Assembly: GCA_021234155.1 (NCBI GenBank)
Contig: JAJEKV010000011.1
Span: 17,128,677 to 17,192,676 of the forward strand
DNA length: 64,000 nt
Direction: 5' to 3'
Source: Isoetes taiwanensis
Lineage: Eukaryota > Streptophyta > Lycopodiopsida > Isoetales > Isoetaceae
Positions 32,749 through 43,380 of the stretch are shown here, one piece after another (positions within the stretch are counted from its first letter, which is position 1; each line of letters opens with the position of its first letter). The position numbers were made by a program, and so were the translations under genes. Below the pieces are notes generated by a model that saw nothing but the letters and a program-made list of their open reading frames with translations, did no database searches and was not told the origin of the DNA.

Positions 32749-34256
32749 TCACCTCAGCATTTGACATACTTTAGCCAAGTCTATTTCACCACTTTGGATA
32801 TAGAAGTTCCTTACTTTTTTTCCTAAAGAAGGGAGGCGGCTGTGACTAGTAAGTTCTATAAGTGCATAGAAAATAGCAGATATAAACTTTTTAAGTTTGG
32901 ACCAGATTGTTGTGTGTACAACCAGATACTTCTGACAGACATAGGTCTGGTCAACAGGAACAGTAGGGATCGTCTTGTAAGGAGAAGAAGAAGATGATAG
33001 GGGGATAGCATTGGATGTGCTCAACTTCAAATCATTATCTTTTATTAAGGTAAGACAATACCTGATAAGTATTTGAACACTTAACCTGTTGAAAGTCCTC
33101 CATTTCTTGATCTTCCTGAGTTAAGTGGCCACATTCGTCATTGATAGTAGCCTTTGCAGCCTCAGACACTTGCAGAAACCTTTGAACCCTTTGGATAGTT
33201 CTAGGCTGGTGACATGCCTCTGTATACAAATTGACATCTAGATAGATATCCTTTTTAGATTTTTGAATGGTATTTGCAGAGTTATTCACTTTCTGAAATT
33301 GCTTTTTTCTGAACTTGACTTTTTATAGCTAATGATCCACTGTTACTTTTGCTCTTGATTGGAAAGTCCATCAAACTGTAAAAACATTGCCCCTTGTCTC
33401 TATTTTAAGTTAAATAATTTTATTCAAGGTTCTGCTCAGATTTTCTGTAGGATGTTTTGGCTGAGCTGGAGCTTTTCCCTTAGCCAGGAGCTTAAGTTCA
33501 TTTGACAAATTTGAACTTAAACCCTTCTTAGTCATATTGTAATGATTGCCTTGAACATCATCCAATTCAATAGGAGAGTTATGCTATTCTCGAGCTAATC
33601 TATTTTTTTGAATTCTTTTGAAGCTACCATTTACTCTAGTCCACTTGAAATTATTACCCTCTAGCAGCTTATTATAGTGCATCACATCTGTATTCCAATT
33701 TATAGAACCCAAATTATTCTGCTCCTACCCACTCTCCTTTCTTTTTTGAAAAACTTTAGGTGATGAAACCACAAACTGACATCTTGATATATCATTATTT
33801 CTCACTACTACAGTAGTATCATTTGAACTTACACTTCCCTTGCATTATCAAAAATGCCTTTGAAAACATTTTTGACACTGTGAGGGCAATCCATCCATCT
33901 GAGGGATAAAGAGTAGTCTACATCAATGTCATCTTTAAAAGGGATGGATAATATCTTTTGATAGGTCAAGTTGCACAAAAGATCGAGAAGGCCTGGATGG
34001 AGAGTATTCCGTGGAAATGTATGTACCAATAGAATTGAAGAGAAGCCTAAAACATTCTTCATCTCAGTAAATAGGATTCAAGCCAAAAAGAGATGTTGAA
34101 GCAATGCATAGGCTATTCAGTTGTTCATTGTCAATCTTAGGGTGCCTTTTCAAGAAGCAAAGTTGAGTAGTTTCAAAAGTCATAGGCCCATGTTCAATGA
34201 AAAAATTCGATGTTCTCGGATTCCCACATTCAATCATAATATAAGGATAACTAAGC
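32749..34256 (-). pseudogene. Older reversed LINE ORF1, copy B (C-terminal and middle parts)
   Basis: The - strand keeps pieces of the ORF1 found at 15218-16450: SLSLRW with the degenerate knuckle region (34062-33829), NSANTIQKSKKDI with VQRFLQVSEAAKA (33289-33035), and STSNAIPLSSSSSP (33030-32749). Compared with copy A it carries extra stops and a roughly 90-bp extra stretch near 33925-34010. Around 32863-32876 it shows the intact target sequence into which the young LINE jumped in copy A. Confidence 0.7.
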
Positions 34257-34860
34257 CAGCTACAAGAGGATGGAGGTATAGTGTCAAAGCTTGTATCAAG
34301 GCATAACAGTAGTGACTACTTTGTGACAAATACTAAAAATATGACACAAAGTGCTTCCCTTGTGTCAAAATTGTATCAAGTGCATAGTGTCAAATTGTAT
34401 AGATGTGCAAGGAGAAACATAGTAAATTATTTTATTAGAATTATTTAGCATCCGATGGATAATAAAGTCACTCCAATGAGGAACCACCTTAGGGAAATAA
34501 TGCATTTAAATTGGTAAGTTCGTACCTCTATATTATTAGTTCTTTTATTGGCTTCCAATTCTAGAGCGATATTGGACTCTCAAATTCATATTTAGTGGGC
34601 AAATTTGAACACCGAAAAAAGGTATTCACTTGCAATCATGTGTATTAGGCAAGTCGATTAGATATTGGGCAAGTCCAATCAAGATCTCAAAGGCAAAAAC
34701 TTGTCAATGGAAGCTCAAACCCATGCAAGCAAAACTAACTTGTCTATAAGATTTTTCACAAAGAAACATTTTTTTTTACCGCATTAAAGATATCAAGAAG
34801 TCGACTTTAGGCATTTGGAAACGAGCACCAATATTTTGCCGGCTACGTTATGCCAAGGAC

Positions 34861-36060
34861 ATGGCTTCCTTTTCCTGGGCAAACCAAAGTTTTGTGCATC
34901 CGTCAATTGAGCACGACAAAGGCAACCACGCTGGTAAGAAATGCATCTTCCGGCACCTTCTTTTTCCTTTCTATTGTAAGAGAAGTAAAGTGATTAATCC
35001 TGCCGTAAATCTATTGCTAAAGGAGGGCATGGATTCGTCTCAAGAAAGGGAAATCAGCAATACACATGCTTACATGGAAAGCCTATCCTGCTGCACCAAG
35101 AATCTAAAGAGGGTCTGTTCCTTTTAGTTTGAAAAGATCTGTTGCTCTCTAGTTTTGCTTCTGATAATTCTGGTTCTCAAAGATTGGTGCTTGATGCATT
35201 TTTGATCAGGTATTGTTAATTCAGCTCGAAAGTGCTTGAAAAATGCAAAATCTTTTATTGAAGGTTGTATTGAAGGTGGTGTTTATTGATCTATTGTTAT
35301 AATTCTTATATATCGTCATGTGATAAATGGGTACATTTCACGTCTCTTTTATAATTCTCAGAATGTATTTGTTGTTTTATACAGAAGATTATAGAGCTCG
35401 TAGTTAGGTCTGAACGTAAGCATGGACTGAGAAGAACTCTTGTTAATGTGTTACAACAACCATCAAGTACCAAGCTTTAGGGCATGAGAATGCTTTACGC
35501 ACTTGACTGTGCAAATCAAAAGGGTAGTGTACTTTGCTTTCATGTTTTCTTTATTCTGATTCAATGTGAAGCATGGATAAGTTATGTGACAGTTCGTCCA
35601 TCTAAATTAGTAATCCATTGACTATATTCACATGAGTAGCCATAGACCTATACTTTGTTTGCGTGCTGGGAAACTTCAAGGCAACACTTGATATTTCAGG
35701 ATAGACCATGTAGATCTGACATTTTCTATTTGTCATGATAGTCACATGCTTAGAGGAACTATTCTAAACTCCTTCGTTTCCATTGAAGCAAATATTTTCT
35801 CATGTATACAAGTATAAATGGAAAATTTTCTCGATCCATCTTCAAAATCAGACACAACATGCCAGTTTCTACTTACACCACAGATTGCATGGCAATGTTG
35901 AAGGCATTTGAAGCTGCTTTAATTTTGCCCATTCCATTGATTTTGATGTCCTATTAGCTGAAGGAAGTAATTATGCCTCTGCATTTGCATTGCATATATG
36001 TCTATTTGACTGTATCAGTACATCTACATGAACAATACATCTACATGAATATGGTTTGCA
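34861..36060. other. CACTA interior, left half, no gene identified
   Basis: An open frame at 34861-35127 on the + strand (MASFSWANQSFVHPSIEH) may be chance or a captured exon. The rest, to about 36060, is AT-rich without recognisable content. Confidence 0.3.
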
Positions 36061-36061
36061 A

Positions 36062-36875
36062 GGAATAGAATAGAATAGAATAGAATAGTTTTTTTTAACG
36101 TCCACGGAGACCAATAGGTCATGGGACCCATACAATGGGCTAGTACAATCATTACTACTAGGATTAAAAAACCCCTGCCTCGAAAGGTTTTCAAGGGAAA
36201 AACCTTTGCAGTAATGATGATACTAGACAAGCTTAGATAATGACTACTGAGGGCTCAGTAATTGCAGATGTTTATCTAGAACCTCAAGTATGTATAATGC
36301 CAAGTCATGCACAGATGGTGCGCTGAGAAGTTGTGGAAGCGTGGAATGGAATGCTAGGGTCGAAAAATGATTCCGGACTATCTCAAAAGCAGGGCAACTC
36401 AGAAGAGTATGGCTTTCATCTTCAATAACCTGTAACTGGCAACAGGCACATAGTCTCGCTTCTCGCGGCAATTGCGGCCGCTCCCATCTACCTGTCTCAA
36501 TCCGTAGCCTGTGGGACCCCGTGCGAATTGATGCAATAGCTACAAGCTTGTTCCTGGACAATGAAGCAAGCAAATAAGCTTGGGATTTATGTGTGCATGA
36601 TAATGACCAGTTTTCACTTGGGCCAAAGTAACTGCGTCCCATATCTTTTGAGAAAAACGACCATTAAGATATTGTTGCAAAAGCTCAGGATCAGAACTGG
36701 CAAGCATCAGGCAGTGCTCTGGTTGCAGATCCCAACGGGCAAACCATGTAGTGCAATGCTCTTTCCAACATCGTTTCAAACGCTGAGGAGATTCAGCCAT
36801 GGCAAGTGCAAGAACAGGATACCTAACATCATCCATGTGGTGCACCTTGCAGATATAGTGGAGATGGCGCTTCAT
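36062..36875 (-). mobile_element. 5'-truncated non-LTR element with cysteine-rich C-terminus and (TATTC)n tail
   Basis: On the - strand two overlapping frames (36875-36540 and 36642-36244) encode the end of a retroelement protein: HHMDDVRYPVLALAMAESPQ, LKRCWKEHCTTWFARW, QVKTGHYHAHINPKLI, then SHRLRIETGRWERPQLPREA and RLCACCQLQVIEDESHTLLS with CPAF. The LRIETGRWxR and RLCxxC...EDExHxLLxCP pattern is the zinc-binding end common to many non-LTR reverse transcriptases. A 150-bp 3' region ends CCGTGGACGTTAAAAAAAA followed by (CTATT)n at 36062-36088. One frameshift separates the two frames. Confidence 0.65.
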
Positions 36876-36916
36876 GGCAGAATTGAATTATCAAAGTAGG
36901 CAGAGAAAGAGACACA

Positions 36917-37686
36917 TCATTTTTTGTTATTACTTGCTAATGTCAAATTACTTGTGACTTGCCATGTTTTGGCTGCAGATAAGTTCCTTTCACTACTGCT
37001 CGGATCTGGAAATCGAGAAGGGGCAACAAGCCTTGGCAAGCCACACTTATAGAGAGGTTCAATGCTAAAGTTAGTAGGATGGGTAAGATCAAGCCTGCCA
37101 TCATTTTTTGGAGGGATTTTCAATACTTTGAGCTTAAATGCAGACTTGGTTTTATTGGGATTCATGAGAAATGGCAATAACAAGCCGTTTCTACAGTAGT
37201 GCTTGACCATACCCATTGGATCATATGCCTTTTCATGAGGTAGATCTACAATGGTTGGTTTTCGTTCGCAATTCATAACCTGATAAAAGACCGTTTTTGG
37301 ATATGCCACACCCGCTTTATTATTTAAGCATTCTACCTGATACTGTACTAGTATTTCTGTGCCTTTCATTGAATTTATAAACTCCTCTCTTTGCCATTTC
37401 CGTGTTAGATTCCAACCATCTGTCCTAGAGCATAGTCATTGAATATTGTGACGTGCATAGTCATTGGATACTGTGACTTTTTTAGATCTCCTTTCTCAAG
37501 CTGGAGGAATTCTGAACTAGTCAGATTTACTGTTGTGCTATTCTCTGTGCAGCATAGCTTCATACTTGTTTCTATATAAAAATAGTGTTTTTCATTTTGA
37601 TTAGCTTCATCATCTCTAGTTTTATTAATATGCAGGAAGTATATTACATTGATAGCGATTCTGACAATTGATAGCGATTCTGACAA
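36917..37686 (-). pseudogene. Captured gene-like sequence of unknown family inside the CACTA element
   Basis: Frames 37686-37405 and 37369-36917 on the - strand look like consecutive parts of one protein: YFYIETSMKLCCTENSTTVN, LTSSEFLQLEKGDLKKSQYP, MHVTIFNDYALGQMVGI, then GTEILVQYQVECLNNKAGVA, YPKTVFYQVMNCERKPTIVD, LPHEKAYDPMGMVKHYCRNG and LDLTHPTNFSIEPLYKCGLP. A stop at about 37405 and a frame change separate them. The composition strongly suggests former coding sequence. I do not recognise it as a transposase or as a known plant family. CACTA elements often pick up host gene pieces, which is the favoured reading. Confidence 0.4.
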
Positions 37687-37689
37687 GGA

Positions 37690-38868
37690 AAAGGTAATTT
37701 CTTTCCTAAAAAAATATCACATTGCATAAAATCATTTGCTAAAAAATTAATGTTCTACATTGCTGGCCCTCATACGGTTAAAATACTAGATGCGCCAATT
37801 AATATCATATTTTTTGGCGGATTAGTTTGTATGATAATGTGCTAGATTTCAATACTGATAATATGGTAGACAAGTTCCGATATACATTTTTCAATGTGAT
37901 TAATATGGAGAATGCAATGGAGAGAAAAATGATGGTTTATGGGCATTCTCTCCTAGCATTGTCAGTGGCCACTGCATATCAAGAGCCCTCTGTGGGCTTG
38001 GGCATCAGCTAAGAAGGGTGAGTTCGTGGTCACCAAAGAAAATGCTTGCACATTCGAGCATCCGAGTACATACAATCCCGAGAAGATGTCTCGCATCTTT
38101 GGTCAACGAGGACTGTGGCAAATCTTATTACATGTGAGTCCACGGTTCCTATTGCCGCACTTTTGTTTAATCATTTTAACATGCCATGACACTGTCCCAA
38201 CCAACATGCTTTTGCTCAACACTATTCCTTTGGAATTTCGTAAGTTCCATCAATTCTTTCACTTAGCTCTCTTCAGTTTGTACTTGAAGCCTGCAGACTG
38301 GTGATCCACAAGATTGATGAATAAGATCAAACTGTCTTTGAGAATTACTCTTGTTTCTTTGAGTATTTGACCTTTTGCATATGAGCATCTCAATTATAGA
38401 AATTTTATCGTTATGAATATGAATATTTAACTTGTGTATTTTGTCGCAATGCAGCGCAATAAGGAAACGTGGTCTTGCTATTACACATTATAATACAATT
38501 CCAAAAGGGTTGCAATGGCTGACACTATTAACAAACCGATTTATGGAATGGTTCTTTTCTTGTTATAAAACTTGTTCATTCTTTTGTTGCTAGGTTTGAC
38601 AATCGCTTTAATAAAAGGCATGATGCACTAGTTGATGCAATATTTGGAGTATGTTAGTCACAAGAGAGGATGCAATACTTCGAGTGGTTTAATCACAAGC
38701 TTGATGCTAGCTACTTTATGGTTGACGAAATATATATGCCATTGTTGTTATTAGCTCGTCACAAGTTTGATGGAATTTTGTCCTATGTATAATTATTTAT
38801 TTCAATTGAGTTATAATATTGTTGGAACAGTTGATGATATTCTAATGTTATATTTGTTATAGTGTCCT
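37690..38868. other. CACTA interior, right half, weak exon-like frames
   Basis: Short + strand frames at 37827-38012 (MYDNVLDFNTDNMVDKFRYT) and 38026-38304 (MVTKENACTFEHPSTYNPEK) have protein-like composition but no recognised domain or clear splice signals. The remainder up to the retroelement tail at 38869 is AT-rich and uninformative. Confidence 0.25.
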
Positions 38869-38935
38869 TCCCATAGGCCGATTGGCCTCAGTGGACGATA
38901 AAAAATCATTCTCATTCTCATTCTCATTCTCATTC
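38869..38935 (+). mobile_element. 3' terminus of a non-LTR element with (TCATTC)n tail
   Basis: CCCATAGGCCGATTGGCCTC, AGTGGACGATAAAAAA, then five TCATTC units. The GGCCgattGGCC core can form a small hairpin just before the end. It is the same terminal design as at 25332, 26734 and 36089 but with a different tail repeat. Confidence 0.6.
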
Positions 38936-39190
38936 TTAAAAATATTGATGCTATCTTGACACTAACTTGTTAGCAATTTTGTTAAAAAGCTGCCTTTGTG
39001 TCAGAGTTCTGACAACTGAATGTGCCACAATCTTGATATAACACTTGATGCCCAAGCATCAACTTTGTGGCAAATGATCACGTCAACTATAGTGTCAAAA
39101 CTGTGGAAACTTTGGGAGTTTAAGGGGATGTGTTTGTGCCAAGATTTTTGACGTTATACTAGACGTTATAGGTACCTTTCTTTTGTAGTG

Positions 39191-40067
39191 AATAGCATGT
39201 ATTATGATATCATTATGCGTATTAAGCAGAAAGACCCATAGCTTGTCAAGTTTTAACCCACATTTACTAACTTGACAATAACAGCTGAATGGGACAAAGA
39301 TTCAATTTCAGAATGCACAATAGGCAGACTTAAGGAAATACCATTGTAGAGATCTCTTTTTCGATGTTTGCTTGAGCATATAAACTTCAGAACTTCATCC
39401 GAGTGGATTTCTTGAATTGCACGAGGAATGCCATAAGGAATAGGCCTTTGGGTGGCAGGATCAATGGCATGCAAGACTTCAAAACAGTCAGGATCAGCAG
39501 AAAGTTTGTCCCAGATAGGAACTTCATGACAGACCGAGTCCATAATGCTCTTTTCTTGAAGCAAATTGGTAAAATCACCAAAAAGAACAGAATTTTTAGG
39601 AATTTCTTTTATAAGCTTGAAGATACTGCAACAGAGAAGAATGCTCGGAGCAAGGGAGAGCAGCGAAAGTGTGAAGACCAAATGTTTAGGATTAAAATGG
39701 AAATTGGAATCCATATGGAAAAATTCAAGAGGAAACAACAAAAACACATGCAAAAAAACAATTAATTCGAGGAGGCGCGAAGGGGAGAAAAGGAAAAGCA
39801 GAGGAATACAACGTCTCAGAGAACACTCTAAATTATCACCTAGAGATCGGATTGCAAACATAAATGCCAACAGAATTCAAAACGAACAGCATGAAATCAA
39901 AAAGCGAATGCCAAATTATGGAGAATTGCCTTCCAATTGAGAAGTGTCTTGCTCGGTATAAACCTTAATAAAGATTTTGAGTTCTGTCCAGCCACAATGC
40001 ACTCGAAATATACCTGAAGGAGCAACTTTCTTAGAACCCACAAATTCTTCTAACCAGGAGTCTGTGA
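39191..40067 (-). pseudogene. Older reversed LINE: ORF1 N-terminal part and upstream ORF, copy B
   Basis: The - strand frame 39870-39253 has NSVLFGDFTNLLQEKS, CHEVPIWDKLSADPDCFEVL and IPYGIPRAIQEIHSDEVL, matching 17057-16473. Above it, 39950-40067 matches the LINE upstream ORF (the EQDTSQLEG and IFRVHCGWTE region). It is separated from the rest of copy B's ORF1 by the CACTA insertion. Confidence 0.7.
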
Positions 40068-40505
40068 ACGAGGTGCACCCTGACTACCATAGTCGTTAGA
40101 TTCGTCGATCCTACGACCCAGATGGTATGTTCGAGCCTCTGGGCACCTCCTGTTTCGCTTATAGTCATTTATGATTGGAGGCGCATATGATTTTGAAATA
40201 TGAAATACGATTTCGCCTAAGGTTTTGAGGGAATATTGAACCTTTATACGACTTTGTCTAAGATTTTAGAATATGAAATACGTGGGCTCGAACCTCTACC
40301 AACATAACTCAATATCCTAATAAAACTAATTTAACCAATGTATCCAGTGAACTAATGTGATGTTTTTTAATCTTTAATCTATGTTTTTTTTTTTAATAAC
40401 AACCCCGCAATTGTTTTAGGGATATATGGTCTATGGTTTCAGGAATTGTTATTTTTACATTCATATCAAATCCCCTTGGAATCCCATGTTATTTTGCTAC
40501 ATATT
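40068..40505. mobile_element. SINE-like insert with possible pol III boxes
   Basis: Copy A passes directly from GAGTCTGTGA to the shared spacer, while copy B has about 430 extra bases here. Near the left end, ATAGTCGTTAGATTCG followed by GTATGTTCGAGCCTCTGGGC is spaced like tRNA-type A and B boxes. A reverse B-box-like phrase (GGCTCGAACC) lies near 40286. TTCAATTTCAAATTC appears at both edges in altered form. A tRNA-derived SINE is possible but not proven. Confidence 0.35.
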
Positions 40506-41512
40506 CAATTTCAAATTCTACTGTGCTCAGAACATTCAAGATGGCAGGTGACATGTTGTTCTTATAGTAGAAAACTCCATCCATATTGTATTATGTACAT
40601 GAGAACCTGGTTACGCCTTTAGACAATGTTATGAACAATGAGATGTAGAGTAAAATGTTTGTACAAAGATCTTGTATCAGCTCACATATACAAAAATCGC
40701 TTTGATGTCTTGAACCTTGCTTCTCACAGATTTAAAAGATTTTTTTAAAGATTAAAAGATATTAGAAATGATAATGCATTAAATGCAGTTCAAAGCTTTA
40801 TAGACCAAATAATGATTCGTACAAATGATTTTTATGCATGCATCATTATTAGGAGAAAACAATTTATAGAGGATGTACCTGCAATGAAGGCAATTGGTTC
40901 AGAGACACAGAAAGAGCAACTTGTTTCGCTTCACATTAGCATCCAGACTCGATCTAACAAAATTGATTCCACAAAATGGACACAATAGACAATAGATCTG
41001 CTTCAAGTGTTATTTTTACTTCCCACTTTGATAAAAATATCCTTCTTAGAATACGATAGATCATGCAAAAGCTTTCTGAATAAATTCACAACTCAAAGAA
41101 AGCTTTCAGAAATGCCCTGCCTTGAATAGAACAAGGGAAAAAAAAAGTCTACTCTAATAGAAAACGTCTGATGTGCTTTAAAAAGGAGTAGAACCACTTC
41201 CACTGATTTTAGCTATGGCATTTCTCCGAGATCCAATAAATTAGATCTATAGAGATCGGCTGAAAATGGCTTTGCATCAAAGAACTTAGTCCTTCCCTCC
41301 ATCAGGTAAACTACTGACATCTTTAAAATCAAGATGGAGCTCTTAGCAAACGCTTGAGATTTTGAAAAATACCAAAATAGAAAGATGAAATTTGCCAAAA
41401 GATTTTGTGTTGAAGGAAAAACTACTCCAACATGCTTGTCCTACTTCCCCATTCGCCTACTAACATCCTCATCATCATAGCCATACCGCAATAACTTTCA
41501 GGTACTCCTTGC
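40506..41512. repeat. Shared spacer, copy B; right part is one arm of a large inverted repeat
   Basis: 40545-41155 corresponds to 17390-18008 in direct orientation. 40924-41512 corresponds to 48782-49360 in inverted orientation. The sequence is AT-rich and has no coding signal; a - strand frame at 41213-41398 is open in only one arm. Confidence 0.75.
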
Positions 41513-43233
41513 ACACATAAGCTCTTTACATATATACGTCCCTGCCTCACCTGTGTAACAAAGAAAAAGCATGGGACTCTAACCTACTAGAACTAAGATT
41601 TGGCTTTGCATATCATCCTGCACATGAATGGACCAGAAATGACAAGTACAGAATCAACATGAAGGAATGCACAAAGAACCGACCCGTTGTTCATCCACCA
41701 TTGTTAATCCACAAAAATGCAACCTGCATCGGCTCTTCCCTCTCCACCTTACTCGCATCTACCCAGTTCTTAACATAACGTGGCTGCATCTGCCCTTTTT
41801 TGGATCATAGCAAACAGAGAGAAAGATCTTATCTTAGAACAGAATCGCACCTCCAAGCAGAGGCTACCTGGTCCGGAATCACCATGCCTTCAGGATAAGA
41901 ATGAGACCTTCCTAAATTGCCCCTTCCATCAGACCATTGCATATGGCATTTCGCGACTCCAAAACCCCAGCATGACCTCTTCCTAGGTCAAACTGGCTCA
42001 ACAACATCACTAACATAAGTATTCTCACACAAGTATGTTCTATTATTTCGTTTGGTATTTGGGGAGGGTATCTCTGGCATGGTTGGGCCTAGATTTTGGC
42101 TGGGTATTGTATGGAAAATCGTAGAGAAAGCGTATTTTTTACCTGGTTTGAGCTGCTTGTTTGGCCGGGAATTCCAAAAATGGGGTGCTTGTTGGCTTGA
42201 GCATTGCTAAAATCAGCTAAAAGACTTCGGGTAAGACATGGTTTGAGAATAGAAGGATAGGGAAGGATGGGGTTTCTTTTTTGGCGAGCGTGCATGGCCA
42301 TGGATGGATCATCGGCCGACCAAGCTCTTCCCATTTCGCCGTTTGTTCTTGCTTCGATTCGATTGCAACCTCCTCATCTTGATATTCGGTTTGGGCATGC
42401 CGGCTTTGCATTTGTTCGGTGTGGGCTCGAGGCTTTCAATCTTACTACCAGATTGGGGAGTCTTTCTTCTTGAATCGGCCGGATTGGGCCTGCAGACTTG
42501 AATGTTACGGCGTTTGGGAGGTTTTTTCTTGGGGTTTTCGAATCACCCGATTGGGCACGAGATGGGCGGCTCGGGTTCATCTTTGGTTCGATGCGATGCC
42601 GCCAGCCTCGACATCGCCGGCCGATGCAGTTGATTGATTCCGAAGGTGTGACCGGCCGCCGGGGAAGGTGTCGGCGACCGCCTCGGTTTTTTTTTTTCCC
42701 CATTCTCACCATGTATTGCTTTTGGACCATTGGAAGTGGCAGGCGTTTTAGCAGCCAAAAATTTAATGGCGCTTGATTTGGCACAGAACTGAGAATATTC
42801 CGAAGATCAATGGCCAGAAATCTAAGATGAGAAAAAACCCGATAAAGAATGAAAAATAACGAATAAAGCATCACAAGACATATGCCTCACTAACCTTAAT
42901 AAATCATCATGTGATATAATTATATCTCAAAATTGAGCAGAAAAAAGAATGTGGAAAAATGCTTGTATGCCCTTGGTCAATCAACAACCGTGTGTAGAAT
43001 TATGAGGTAGATGGGCAAATACTAAGTATTGGACCAAGTCGTAGGAGAAGACAAAGAAATTTTAGTCCCGAGCAAGAACTCGTCAACGTCGAACTAGCCG
43101 TATACGGCTGCCCTAAGATCAACGGTGAATAATCGTAACCTAGAAAAGAGGCCATGACCCATACCATACGCACATGGATTCATCTAGAAGTTTTAATCTG
43201 GACTGTGGATGTGAAATCTAACGGTGCCTGCGC
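41513..43233. other. Upstream region of HSP90 with a GC-rich patch, no gene
   Basis: Between 42260 and 42710 GC content is clearly higher than around it, and overlapping open frames appear on both strands, as expected in stop-poor GC-rich DNA. None carries a recognised domain. The patch (GGCGAGCGTGCATGGCC, GGCCGCCGGGGAAGG) could be an untranslated region of a retroelement. The 500 bp next to HSP90 are AT-rich. Confidence 0.4.
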
Positions 43234-43243
43234 ACTTAAAAGG
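43234..43243 (+). promoter_or_regulatory. Possible TATA-like element of HSP90
   Basis: ACTTAAAAGG lies 138 bp before the HSP90 start codon, at a position that would allow a leader of about 110 bases. A partial heat-shock element (GAAGTTTT in TCTAGAAGTTTTAATC) lies at 43187-43194, but only two imperfect modules are visible, so heat induction cannot be claimed. Confidence 0.3.
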
Positions 43244-43380
43244 CCTTCTCTTGCCCTCGCCGCATTTGCCTTTCCATCATCTCGTCCCGCTGCCTTTTGA
43301 TCTTCTTTGCCGGACCTCGGCTCCTCCTGCATCTCTCATCCCTTGGGCTCTAATTTAAGCTGTTTGGAGACTACATCATC

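Larger units (their letters stand above)
34257..39190. mobile_element. CACTA (En/Spm)-like DNA transposon with captured sequences
   Basis: The right end reads, inward on the - strand, CACTACAAAAGAAAGGTACC, and the left end CAGCTACAAGAGGATGGAGG is a one-base-altered CACTACAAG-type terminus. Subterminal zones at both ends repeat short motifs such as TAGTGTCAAA, TTGTGTCA and TGTATCAAG in both orientations, typical of CACTA elements. Copy A has no counterpart, so this is a true insertion of 4.9 kb. I found no TNPD or TNPA transposase; the interior holds retrotransposon fragments and unknown exon-like frames. It is non-autonomous. Confidence 0.75.
27505..41160. repeat. Segmental duplication, copy B (interrupted by three inserts)
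   Basis: This block is collinear with 4431-18008. It is interrupted at 29481-32131, at 34257-39190 (CACTA-like) and at about 40068-40505 (SINE-like). Copy B lacks the LINE found in copy A and keeps the uninterrupted target site near 32863. Similarity to the inverted copy at 48782-49360 continues beyond it to 41512. Confidence 0.85.

Noticed and set aside
42304-42874. Overlapping frames in the GC-rich patch upstream of HSP90
   Set aside because: They occur on both strands in several frames because stops are rare in GC-rich DNA; none has a domain, splice pattern or second copy.
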